Below, piece by piece: positions 1-5,938 of a DNA stretch of 8,041 bases. The position numbers were made by a program, and so were the translations under genes. The DNA comes from Candidatus Bathyarchaeota archaeon. GTDB lineage: Archaea; Thermoproteota; Bathyarchaeia; Hecatellales; Hecatellaceae. The notes beneath the pieces are model-generated. The model saw nothing but the letters and a program-made list of their open reading frames with translations, was not told the DNA's origin and searched no databases. Position 1 is the stretch's first letter. Every line of letters starts with the position of its first letter. The stretch is from the NCBI GenBank assembly GCA_030669485.1, contig DAOVDL010000024.1, positions 1-8,041 of the forward strand, in the 5' to 3' direction.

Positions 1-33
1 AGGGTTGATAGTCGTCTAAAAGAGGATATCTGA
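1..33 (+). CDS. Possible C-terminal end of an upstream gene (partial)
   Basis: The first reading frame is open from the window edge for ten codons and stops at TGA 31-33; the other two forward frames stop at 6-8 (and again at 9-11) and at 17-19. The visible tail reads RVDSRLKEDI, too short to assign a family. The main support is positional: its stop overlaps the proposed CTG start of tmk in a CTGA arrangement, the same geometry as the common ATGA overlap of translationally coupled genes. It could equally be chance, since ten open codons mean little. The function is unknown. Confidence 0.35.
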   Translation, partial: RVDSRLKEDI

Positions 34-623
34 TTGCTCTGGAAGGCATCGACGGCTCTGGTAAAACCACTCAAACTCTTCTCCTTGTAGAGGCGCTTAG
101 ACGTCAGGGCTACAGAGCGGAGTACACCACCGAGCCCACCTACGGTCATGTAGGCAACATCCTCAGGCTTCATGTCCTGAAGCGTAGGAAGCGGATGCCC
201 GTCTACGAGGCGTTACTCTACGCCGCGGACAGATATGAACATGTGAAGAGGGAGGTTGAACCTAAGCTCAGAAGAGGCGTTATCTTGGTCTCAGACCGTT
301 ACCTATACTCTAGCTTGGCATACCAAGGCGCCGCTGGTGTGAACTTAAGTTGGTTGAGGGAGCTGAACAGCTTCACCCCAAAACCTGACATCATCCTATA
401 TCTGGATGTAACGCCTAGAGGGGGCTTAGCTCGAAAGACTGGGAAGAAATCTAACATGGAAAATGTAGATAACGTGAGGAAGGTTCGTAAGCTCTACCTC
501 AAACTGGCTGAAGAAGATGGGTTCATAACCTTTGACGCTGGAAAAGGGGTTAATGTCCTCCACCGCCAGATAGTCTCCACGGTTCTGAAAAATCTCAGAG
601 CCAAAGGGATTAGTGCCCAATAA
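30..623 (+). CDS. tmk: Thymidylate kinase (dTMP kinase)
   Basis: Phosphorylates dTMP to dTDP with ATP, the step before dTTP in DNA precursor synthesis; a cytosolic enzyme. From CTG 30 the product is 197 residues, normal for the family. Visible motifs: P-loop GIDGSGKTT at residues 6-14, ADRYEH near 66-71 (family LFAADR-type motif), the DRY motif at 89-91 followed by SSLAYQG, the strand PDIILYLDV near 119-127, and a lysine-rich lid segment after it. No ATG, GTG or TTG lies in frame between the stops at 6-11 and the P-loop; the first in-frame ATG (195) would remove the P-loop and give an inactive 142-residue fragment. CTG 30 is chosen because it gives a family-like N-terminus (LIALEGIDG), overlaps an upstream stop, and has GAGG four bases ahead. 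The alternative is a one-base indel near 17, which would join TTG 5 to this frame. The 3' end overlaps the convergent minus-strand gene by 14 bp. Family identity is secure; the start is not. Confidence 0.93.
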   Translation: MIALEGIDGSGKTTQTLLLVEALRRQGYRAEYTTEPTYGHVGNILRLHVLKRRKRMPVYEALLYAADRYEHVKREVEPKLRRGVILVSDRYLYSSLAYQGAAGVNLSWLRELNSFTPKPDIILYLDVTPRGGLARKTGKKSNMENVDNVRKVRKLYLKLAEEDGFITFDAGKGVNVLHRQIVSTVLKNLRAKGISAQ

Positions 624-1149
624 GCTCTATGAGCTTTAGAGCCTCAAGCTTCCGCTTCCTAGCCCTCTCATTCAAATATGCTACAAACCTCTGGATCAAC
701 ACATCTAGGGGTATCTTTCTAGTTCCCTTGAAGTGGTGAACATTTATCTCCAGTCGACCTAACTCCTTGAAAAGGAAGCGTACATACTGCCAGTCGGACC
801 AAAGGGCAGTATCCTTACCATCTTTGCCTACATTTCTGTAGAAAATGCAGACGAGGAAGTCAAGAACCTTGCTGGATCGGCGGGTCAACTGTTTCTTCAG
901 ACGCTTACACTCCTCACCATCCAAGTAGTTGAAGTAGAACCTATCAGCCATCCCTATCTCATACTTACACCGCGGTCTCCCTGAACTGCTGGAAAGGTCT
1001 TGAGGAACATCCTCCAAGACCCCGTTCAACTCCCCTAGAGCCTCAACTATCAGAGGAGCCAGCTTCTGAACTGGAAAGCTGTAGGTCAACGACGCCTTAG
1101 CCTGAATTATCTCGGGAAACCCGTCATACCTTCCTATCATAGTACCCAT
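610..1149 (-). CDS. Uncharacterised archaeal protein, 179 aa
   Basis: I do not recognise a family. The product is soluble-looking: no signal peptide or clear membrane segment. The N-terminal third is mixed, with an aromatic stretch (MIGRYDGFPEII) and a helix around residues 28-45. The middle contains a Cys-containing PRCKYEIG and an aromatic DRFYFNYLDGEE. The C-terminal third is strongly basic and probably helical (NERARKRKLEALKLIE), which could contact nucleic acid or ribosome, but that is a guess. An alternative start is the ATG at 1138-1140, three codons in, which would begin with MIGRYDGFP. Neither start has a good Shine-Dalgarno. An in-frame stop lies at 1159-1161. The 3' end overlaps tmk on the other strand by 14 bp. 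The PH-like gene lies 57 bp upstream on the same strand, so the two may be co-transcribed. Normal codon use and a long open frame support a real gene. Confidence 0.75.
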   Translation of the reverse strand: MGTMIGRYDGFPEIIQAKASLTYSFPVQKLAPLIVEALGELNGVLEDVPQDLSSSSGRPRCKYEIGMADRFYFNYLDGEECKRLKKQLTRRSSKVLDFLVCIFYRNVGKDGKDTALWSDWQYVRFLFKELGRLEINVHHFKGTRKIPLDVLIQRFVAYLNERARKRKLEALKLIELIGH

Positions 1150-1206
1150 CCATTCCCATTAACAAAGCCGAAGCTGGTTGGATCTTGGAGATGCCCGCGG
1201 GAAAAA

Positions 1207-1662
1207 TCACCGCCTGTTTGAATACTTAATACATTCACCAACTGTTTCAGATTTAACTCTTCCCGAACCAGAGGGCTGGCGATGAGCCTTCCTAGCTCTC
1301 TGCTTGAACTTCTTTATCCGCAACATCCAGCCTTTGGGATCTTTAACGTTGAAGTCCATTTCACTTGGCTGTCCCATGCTCTCTATGTGAAGTTTCTGGT
1401 GACCTACCTTAACCTTGGAGATATTCTCCACAGGTAGGACGAAGAGCGTTTCTATCCTCCTAGATAAAAATCCCCGTTGCCTCACAAGGCTCAGATTTCG
1501 ATCAGTCAGAGTTAAGGTCCCTTCACCGATCTTAGGGTCGAAAGTTGATTCTCTTAGGGCAACTGGCTCTACCTTCCTATGGGCTACCGTTCTTAACCCC
1601 CAAATAAGTGTGAGGTAAAAAGTTGCTAAAGAGTCTTGGTTGAGTGGATGCCTCACCTTCAT
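1207..1662 (-). CDS. Uncharacterised protein with a probable PH-like domain, 151 aa
   Basis: Residues about 45-118 have the alternating pattern of small bacterial-type PH or GRAM-like domains: GEGTLTLTDRNLSLV (beta strands), a basic RQRGFLSRR turn, ETLFVLPVENISKVKV, then HQKLHIES, and finally an amphipathic helix with WMLRIKKF. Such folds bind lipids, peptides or membranes, but the ligand here cannot be read from sequence. The N-terminus (residues 12-27, LATFYLTLIWGLRTVA) is hydrophobic and could be a short membrane-contacting helix. The last 35 residues are basic, Ser/Gly-rich and probably disordered. The ATG is fixed by an in-frame TAG immediately upstream (1663-1665). There is no convincing ribosome site, but a TATA-like box lies about 40 bp upstream, fitting a short-leader or leaderless transcript. 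The PH assignment is by pattern only. Confidence 0.7.
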   Translation of the reverse strand: MKVRHPLNQDSLATFYLTLIWGLRTVAHRKVEPVALRESTFDPKIGEGTLTLTDRNLSLVRQRGFLSRRIETLFVLPVENISKVKVGHQKLHIESMGQPSEMDFNVKDPKGWMLRIKKFKQRARKAHRQPSGSGRVKSETVGECIKYSNRR

Positions 1663-1699
1663 CTACAGATCAGACAATTACACCGTCTTCACTCCCCAG

Positions 1700-1708
1700 A
1701 TTTATACA
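1700..1708 (-). promoter_or_regulatory. TATA-like box for the PH-like gene
   Basis: Read on the minus strand the site is GTATAAATC, close to the archaeal TATA consensus. A start about 26 bases downstream would fall near 1678, giving a leader of about 15 bases before the ATG at 1662. No transcription data; assigned by sequence and distance only. Confidence 0.4.
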
Positions 1709-1875
1709 TGTGAAAACTGGAAAATCGCTTGCTGAGACACTGTTTATTTATCCATTCAAAGGGAGGATAGATGAGTTTTTCATTATTTTTGTTGATTCGG
1801 AGTCAAGGCTGTTGCTTAAGCTTTATTAGCCACTAATCAACCATCCACTAAGCTTCTTAACTAGTTGAAAATGTA

Positions 1876-1886
1876 GAATAAATATG
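1876..1886 (+). promoter_or_regulatory. Weak TATA-like box for hef
   Basis: The AT-rich stretch GAATAAATATG is the best TATA-like match upstream of hef. A transcript starting about 26 bases downstream, near 1907, would precede both the ATG at 1920 and the proposed ACG start at 1955, so it does not decide between them. Confidence 0.3.
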
Positions 1887-1939
1887 TCTTAGAAACGTGT
1901 ATATCCGGGTTTCGTTGGTATGACTGATCCATATAACGT

Positions 1940-1946
1940 GGGGAGG
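1940..1946 (+). promoter_or_regulatory. Strong Shine-Dalgarno upstream of the proposed ACG start of hef
   Basis: GGGGAGG is followed by eight bases and then ACG 1955-1957 in the hef frame. This is ideal spacing for a start codon, yet no ATG, GTG or TTG is present there. The site is the main reason for placing the hef start at 1955. Confidence 0.5.
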
Positions 1947-1954
1947 ACAACTCT

Positions 1955-4249
1955 ACGAAGGGGTATGTAGTACGCCCCCTAATCAGAGAGGGGACGCTAG
2001 AGAGGCGCGGTTACCAAGAGCAAATAGCTGAAACCTGTTTAAAGGGCAATACCCTCGTAATCATCCCCACTGGGCTAGGCAAGACAGCGATCGCCGTGCT
2101 CACTGCAGCTGAGAGGTTGAGAAACTACCCCAAGGGAAGATGTCTCTTCCTAGCCCCTACCAAACCCTTGGTTCTTCAACATTATCAGAGCCTCCAAGCT
2201 CTCCTGAATCTGGACAAAGATGAGTTCGAGGTTCTGACAGGAGATATGCGCCCTGAGGCGCGAGCTTCACTTCGCCAACGTATCCTCTTCCTCACACCTC
2301 AAGTTCTAGAGAACGATCTAATTGCAGGTCGGATCAGCCTTGAAGATGTAGTTCTTATGGTGGTGGATGAGGCTCACAGGGCGGTGGGAAACTACTCCTA
2401 CGTATTCATAGCACAAGAATACATGAAACAAGGGAGAAACCCCCTCCTCCTAGGTTTGACAGCTTCACCTGGCTCCGCGAGAGAGAAGATTGAGGAGGTG
2501 AAACACAATCTGGCAGTCCAGTTCATCGAAACTCGAACGGACAGAAGCCCAGATGTGAAGCCCTACGTTAAGACTATTTCTATCGAGTGGATTGGTGTCA
2601 ACCTCAGCCCACCCTTTCAGCAGATAAAACACAACCTCGAAGCCTTCCTTAAGGAAAGGCTGCGAAGCATCCGCGCAGCAGGCTTCTCAGCTGGAGTTGA
2701 GCCTAGAGATCTGTCGTTCAAAAATTTCTCTAAAGCCATGAGTGAGATGCGCGTTGAAATTGCCCGCCATATTCGTCCGCCTCCCGAACTTCAGAGAGCT
2801 CTACGGGATCTCATAAGCATCCGCAAGGTCTCTCATGCTTTGGAGTTACTGGAGACACAGGGGCTGGGCACGCTGAGGGGTTACTTCAACCGACTTGAGG
2901 TTCAAGCCAGAAGGTCCGGAGCTGCCTCATCAGCCAAACAGCTACTTCTTGACGGCAACATACAGGCGGCCATCAACCTTACAGCGATCTACGATGGAAA
3001 GGGAGTGGAACACCCTAAACTGGGTAAGCTTGTCGAGGCAGTAGAGAAGCATCTCAAGGAAGAAGCCCGCAGAATTATAGTTTTCACCAACTACAGGGAG
3101 ACCAGCCGCTGCCTCACAGAGAGGCTTAACCGCATTCCTGCGGTGAAAGCTGTAAGACTTGTAGGACAGATGAACCGGCCTTCAGATGAGGGGCTCTCTC
3201 AAAAGGAGCAAGCCAGTATCCTATCCAAGTTTAGAGAAGGCCACTATAACGTCTTGGTTGCTACGCAGGTGGCTGAGGAGGGAATCGACATTTCTACCTC
3301 AGATGCTGTCCTCTTCTATGACAATGTACCAAGTGCCATAAGGTTCATCCAGCGGCGAGGTAGAACGGGGCGGCAGAGCCCCGGCAAGGTCACTATCCTA
3401 ATTGCCAAAGGAACTAGGGATGAGGCCTACTACTGGATAGCTCGAAGGAAGGAGAAGTCTATGACGGCTTTGTTAAGAAGCCTTCAATCCTCCGCGACAA
3501 TTCGTAGAGGAGAGAACCAGCAGAACTTGGAGAGGTTCGCAGCTGCTGAGAAAACTCCAGCCAACGGTGAGGGGGCTTCAAAAATTTCAATTCAAGTTGA
3601 CTCTCGAGAGGGCAGGTCTGCGGTAGTGAAGGAGCTCCTACGCCTTGGCGTTGAGGTAAAGCTCAGCAGCTTGGCTGTTGGGGACTACGTTGTGACGGAT
3701 GATGTAGGGGTAGAGCGGAAGACCGTTACAGATTTTTCCGCCTCTATAATCGATAAAAGGCTATTTGCTCAGGCCCGCGAGATAGCCTCAGCCTACGCCA
3801 AGCCGTTCCTCCTTCTTGAGGGTGAGAGCCTCTACACGGTGGGGGGTGTTTCTGCGCAGGCAGTGAGAGGCGCAGTGTTGAGCATAATCCTTGATTTCAA
3901 AATACCGGTTCTATGGACTCGAAACGCTGCTGAAACCGCTCTGATACTCTACGCCCTAGCCCGCCGAGAGCAGATGGAACGAGGAGGCCACATTACGTTG
4001 CGAGCTGAGAGGAAGCCTCTGTCACTCAAGGAGCAACAGGAATACGTGGTGGCAGGGTTGCCTAGCGTGGAGTCCACCCTAGCCCGAAGAATGCTTGAGG
4101 CCTTTGAGAATGTTGAAAATGTATTCTCAGCCACTGAGGAAGATCTCCGCAACGTCAAAGGTATAGGTAAGGGCATCGCTGCGAAGATAAGGCGGGTTAT
4201 AACCGAGAGGTATAGCGTAAAGCGCGATGAAGATGGTGAAAAAAGTTAA
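1955..4249 (+). CDS. hef: Hef: SF2 helicase fused to XPF/MUS81-type nuclease
   Basis: Archaeal relative of FANCM and XPF. The family unwinds and cleaves forked or flap DNA at stalled replication forks; the nuclease works as a dimer and commonly contacts PCNA. From 1955 the product is 764 residues, the usual size. Order of domains: helicase lobe 1 with Walker A PTGLGKT (38-44), DEAH (138-141) and TASPGS (169-174); a helical insert (roughly 195-345); lobe 2 with VFTNYRET, ATQVAEEGIDIS and QRRGRTGR (466-473); an ERCC4 nuclease domain beginning VDSREGR, with the catalytic ERKxxxD as E587, R588, K589 and D593; and tandem helix-hairpin-helix motifs (about 697-753, with VKGIGKGIA). Both activities look intact. 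The oddity is the start: the frame opens after TAA 1934-1936 and has no ATG, GTG or TTG until GTG 2096, which lies beyond Walker A. The best reading is ACG 1955 behind GGGGAGG. The alternative is ATG 1920 plus one missing G in the run at 1960-1963. Ends three bases from the convergent zinc-ribbon gene. Confidence 0.95.
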   Translation, partial: TKGYVVRPLIREGTLERRGYQEQIAETCLKGNTLVIIPTGLGKTAIAVLTAAERLRNYPKGRCLFLAPTKPLVLQHYQSLQALLNLDKDEFEVLTGDMRPEARASLRQRILFLTPQVLENDLIAGRISLEDVVLMVVDEAHRAVGNYSYVFIAQEYMKQGRNPLLLGLTASPGSAREKIEEVKHNLAVQFIETRTDRSPDVKPYVKTISIEWIGVNLSPPFQQIKHNLEAFLKERLRSIRAAGFSAGVEPRDLSFKNFSKAMSEMRVEIARHIRPPPELQRALRDLISIRKVSHALELLETQGLGTLRGYFNRLEVQARRSGAASSAKQLLLDGNIQAAINLTAIYDGKGVEHPKLGKLVEAVEKHLKEEARRIIVFTNYRETSRCLTERLNRIPAVKAVRLVGQMNRPSDEGLSQKEQASILSKFREGHYNVLVATQVAEEGIDISTSDAVLFYDNVPSAIRFIQRRGRTGRQSPGKVTILIAKGTRDEAYYWIARRKEKSMTALLRSLQSSATIRRGENQQNLERFAAAEKTPANGEGASKISIQVDSREGRSAVVKELLRLGVEVKLSSLAVGDYVVTDDVGVERKTVTDFSASIIDKRLFAQAREIASAYAKPFLLLEGESLYTVGGVSAQAVRGAVLSIILDFKIPVLWTRNAAETALILYALARREQMERGGHITLRAERKPLSLKEQQEYVVAGLPSVESTLARRMLEAFENVENVFSATEEDLRNVKGIGKGIAAKIRRVITERYSVKRDEDGEKS

Positions 4250-4252
4250 AGG

Positions 4253-4600
4253 TCACCTAGTCTTCCTGAGCTTCCTAACCTTCTCTAAGCCCTCCAAGAG
4301 GGCGTTAGCCAGATTTACTGTGGATTGAAGTCCCTCGAGTTCACCGGTTTTTATTTTTCTCTCTACCTCTTGGAGTTTGAGCAACATGGTCTCCTCTAAG
4401 GCTCCTAGAGTCGATGGTGCCACCGTCTCAGCAGCCTCTTTCCCCTCCGGCACGATGACAACCTTCTGGTTGCAAGTGGCGCAGTACACTTCACCTGAAG
4501 GAAGCTTGAAGAGGGGGGCATTGCATTTGGGACATGCCTCACTGAGCATAGTAGCCCCTGACCTCAAAAGGTCAGCCATACGCTTAATCTCCTCGCTCAC
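4253..4600 (-). CDS. Zinc-ribbon protein of the Sjogren/scleroderma autoantigen 1 (p27) family
   Basis: Small archaeal homologue of the eukaryotic p27/SSSCA1 autoantigen; its biochemical role is not established. From GTG 4600 it has 115 residues. An N-terminal helix (EEIKRMADLLRSGATML) leads into one zinc ribbon with ligands C23, C26, C40 and C43 (CPKC ... CATC), a short hinge, then a C-terminal helical, probably coiled-coil region (about 65-110) ending in a basic tail. Start choice: GTG 4607-4609 is also in frame, but GGAGG at 4610-4614 abuts it with no spacer, whereas the same GGAGG is nine bases from GTG 4598-4600. Starting there gives MSEEIKRMADLL, typical of the family. Convergent with hef (three-base gap) and divergent from the UPF0147 gene. 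Confidence 0.88.
   Translation of the reverse strand: MSEEIKRMADLLRSGATMLSEACPKCNAPLFKLPSGEVYCATCNQKVVIVPEGKEAAETVAPSTLGALEETMLLKLQEVERKIKTGELEGLQSTVNLANALLEGLEKVRKLRKTR
4347..4364 (+). terminator. Possible T-rich terminator for hef inside the convergent gene
   Basis: The non-template strand carries GTTTTTATTTTTCTCTCT about 100 bases after the hef stop. Archaeal termination commonly occurs at such T-tracts without a hairpin. Because hef and its neighbour are separated by three bases, a hef terminator has to lie within the neighbour's antisense strand. The same bases code for an Arg-Lys-Ile-Lys stretch in that gene, so the tract may simply reflect codon choice. Confidence 0.35.
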
Positions 4601-4609
4601 AGCTTTCAC

Positions 4610-4614
4610 CCTCC
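4610..4614 (-). promoter_or_regulatory. Shine-Dalgarno that decides the start of the zinc-ribbon gene
   Basis: On the minus strand this reads GGAGG and continues into GTGA, a near-perfect match to the 16S rRNA tail. It touches the first in-frame GTG (4609) and lies nine bases from the second (4600), so the second is the likely start. Confidence 0.6.
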
Positions 4615-4646
4615 AGACGGAAGAGCTTATAATGTAATAGGTTAGA

Positions 4647-4655
4647 TTATAGTAG
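4647..4655 (-). promoter_or_regulatory. TATA-like box for the zinc-ribbon gene
   Basis: The minus strand reads ACTATAATC. A transcript starting about 26 bases downstream would begin near 4625 and include the GGAGG at 4610-4614. A second AT-rich candidate (ATTATAA, 4628-4634) is too close to the start codon to leave the GGAGG in the leader. Confidence 0.35.
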
Positions 4656-4669
4656 ACGATTGGAGCTTT

Positions 4670-4678
4670 CTATAATAT
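4670..4678 (+). promoter_or_regulatory. TATA-like box for the UPF0147 gene
   Basis: CTATAATAT lies about 44 bases before ATG 4718. Transcription starting about 26 bases downstream would begin near 4700, after the TTG at 4685, which supports ATG 4718 as the true start. Confidence 0.45.
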
Positions 4679-4717
4679 GAAGCTTTGTTCCAAGATGAAG
4701 TTAAGCTGGTGGTTAAG

Positions 4718-5002
4718 ATGGTCAGGCGGAAGAGCGAGCGAATTGCTGAGTATGAGACGAGTATCACTCAGGCTATGCGTGTCCTCAAAGAGATTTCAGA
4801 GGATACAACAACCCCTAGAAATATAAGGAGATCTGCTAAGGCAGCAATAGATGCGCTTCTGGAGGTCAACGTTTCTCACGCCGTCAGAGCTGCAAATGCC
4901 ATCTCAATGTTGGACGAGGTTTCCCAGGATCCAAATATGCCCCCCTACACCAGAACCCGCATCTGGAACGTTGTAAGCATCCTCGAAACCATAAAGGATT
5001 AA
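4718..5002 (+). CDS. UPF0147 family protein
   Basis: A 94-residue all-helical archaeal protein of unknown function, close to the usual length of this family. The family's two signature stretches are clear: EISEDTTTPRNIRRSAK (about residues 25-41) and LDEVSQDPNMPPYTRTRIWN (about 65-84), ending in a short VVSILETIKD helix. There are no cysteines, membrane segments or catalytic motifs. A longer version from TTG 4685 adds 11 residues, but ATG 4718 is preferred: GGTGG lies just upstream, the TATA-like box at 4670-4678 places the transcript start after the TTG, and the resulting length fits. Transcribed divergently from the zinc-ribbon gene and convergently with the phosphatase gene. Family membership is confident; function is unknown. 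Confidence 0.9.
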   Translation: MVRRKSERIAEYETSITQAMRVLKEISEDTTTPRNIRRSAKAAIDALLEVNVSHAVRAANAISMLDEVSQDPNMPPYTRTRIWNVVSILETIKD

Positions 5003-5020
5003 AACTGGCCTCGGTTAACA

Positions 5021-5033
5021 TATTTTTCTGTAA
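5021..5033 (+). terminator. T-rich terminator after the UPF0147 gene
   Basis: TATTTTTCTG begins about 20 bases after the stop codon, within the 62-base convergent gap, and is a typical archaeal T-tract terminator. Nearby, CCCC 5051-5054 and GGGG 5061-5064 can form a short four-pair stem that might serve the minus-strand gene, but no T-run follows it. Confidence 0.4.
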
Positions 5034-5064
5034 TTGTCCTTCCGCGTTCCCCCCAGAAAAGGGG

Positions 5065-5880
5065 TTAACGTTTCAAGAGGTTCATGATCTCGCCTGCTAG
5101 GGTTGAGTTGTTTGCGGCGATGAAAGAGACGCGGTCAGTAGGGCTACCAGCTGGCGAGTCCAGATCCCCACCACTCTCATCCACCATCAACCCCCCTGCC
5201 TCCTTGAGGATAAAGTGAGCTGCAGCCATATCCGTGATCCTTAAGCTCCGACGGATATCTATGAATGCGTCAAGCCTACCGCAGGCAACGTAACAGATCT
5301 CAAGGGCGTTAGACCCAAAATGCCTGATATGGCGTGCTACGCGCAAAACACCTAAGAGTCTATCCAAGTAAACTTCCTCAGCCTTGGAGCTTAGGTCTAC
5401 CCCTAGCAGGGCATCCCTCACCCCGCTGACATTAGAGGTCTTTATCACCTCATCACCCCTCCAGGCGCCCTTTCCCCGCTCAGCCCAGAAGGTCTCACCG
5501 TGGTAGAGATCCATAACCAACCCCAGATGTACTCCAGAGAGGCGGGGGATATCAGCCACTGCAAGAGAAACTGCGAAGAAGGGCACCCCCCTCAAAGCAT
5601 TGTTGCTTCCATCCACGCTGTCAACTATCAGATAGCCACCTGCCCCTCCTCGCGGCGGTGTAACCACACCTCTCTCCTCGCTCACAACCGTGCAGGTTAC
5701 ATCTGAAGCTTTAAGCTTGGAGAAGACCACCTCCTCCGCTACGAGATCTATTCTCCGCGTTCGATCTCCGCCTGCACCCTGCCCCATAACCTCAGCAGCC
5801 TCAGGCTTACCCACCAAGGGCCGCACTTGCCGCTGAACCTCAGCGGCCATCTCCTTCAAAAGCTTCATATCCAACTCCAT
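5065..5880 (-). CDS. Inositol monophosphatase / fructose-1,6-bisphosphatase family protein
   Basis: A Mg-dependent sugar-phosphate phosphatase of the IMPase/FBPase superfamily, 271 residues, cytosolic. Archaeal members often hydrolyse both inositol-1-phosphate and fructose-1,6-bisphosphate, so the substrate cannot be read from sequence. Visible motifs: GDRTRRIDLVAEE (38-50), the metal-binding VVSEE (65-69), VDSVDGSNNALRG (86-98) as the counterpart of the usual DPxDGTxNF with both aspartates kept, GSNALEICYVACGRLDAF (189-206), and ITDMAAAHFILKEAGG (215-230), where D217 matches the third-metal aspartate of WDxAA. The Pro to Ser and Thr to Ser changes in the central motif are mild. The start is well supported: GGAGG at 5888-5892 lies seven bases from ATG 5880. 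A single-gene unit, divergent from the tRNA-Leu gene. Confidence 0.9.
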   Translation of the reverse strand: MELDMKLLKEMAAEVQRQVRPLVGKPEAAEVMGQGAGGDRTRRIDLVAEEVVFSKLKASDVTCTVVSEERGVVTPPRGGAGGYLIVDSVDGSNNALRGVPFFAVSLAVADIPRLSGVHLGLVMDLYHGETFWAERGKGAWRGDEVIKTSNVSGVRDALLGVDLSSKAEEVYLDRLLGVLRVARHIRHFGSNALEICYVACGRLDAFIDIRRSLRITDMAAAHFILKEAGGLMVDESGGDLDSPAGSPTDRVSFIAANNSTLAGEIMNLLKR

Positions 5881-5923
5881 TTCTCCGCCTCCATCACCGT
5901 TTATGCTGCTGAGTTAGTAACTG

Positions 5924-5931
5924 TTAATATT
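5924..5931 (-). promoter_or_regulatory. TATA-like box for the phosphatase gene
   Basis: The minus strand reads AATATTAA. A start about 27 bases downstream would be near 5900, leaving a leader of about 20 bases that contains the GGAGG at 5888-5892. Confidence 0.35.
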
Positions 5932-5938
5932 CTTCCGT

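Larger units (their letters stand above)
1663..1954. other. Divergent intergenic region between the PH-like gene and hef
   Basis: About 290 bases, more AT-rich than the genes on either side, with no RNA gene that I can recognise. It holds a TATA-like box for the minus-strand gene, a weak TATA-like box for hef, and a 61-codon plus-strand open frame (1644-1829) that I do not accept as a gene. There is also a short frame opening at ATG 1920 and closing at TAG 1968-1970, which could be a displaced hef N-terminus. Confidence 0.6.

Noticed and set aside
195..623. Thymidylate kinase starting at ATG 195
   Set aside because: This drops the P-loop, which is perfectly preserved in the same frame just upstream, so the gene must begin earlier.
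1194..1201. Palindrome CCCGCGGG between the two minus-strand unknown genes
   Set aside because: An eight-base palindrome with no loop cannot form a useful hairpin, and no T-run or second copy accompanies it.
1644..1829. Plus-strand open frame of 61 codons in the gap before hef
   Set aside because: It overlaps the start of the minus-strand PH-like gene and runs across that gene's probable TATA box, has no ribosome site, and has AT-rich codon use unlike the neighbours. The hydrophobic tail is compatible with AT-rich noncoding DNA. Conservation in relatives would reopen the question.
2096..4249. hef starting at GTG 2096
   Set aside because: This would delete the Walker A motif PTGLGKT and the upstream YQ region, both encoded in frame immediately before it.
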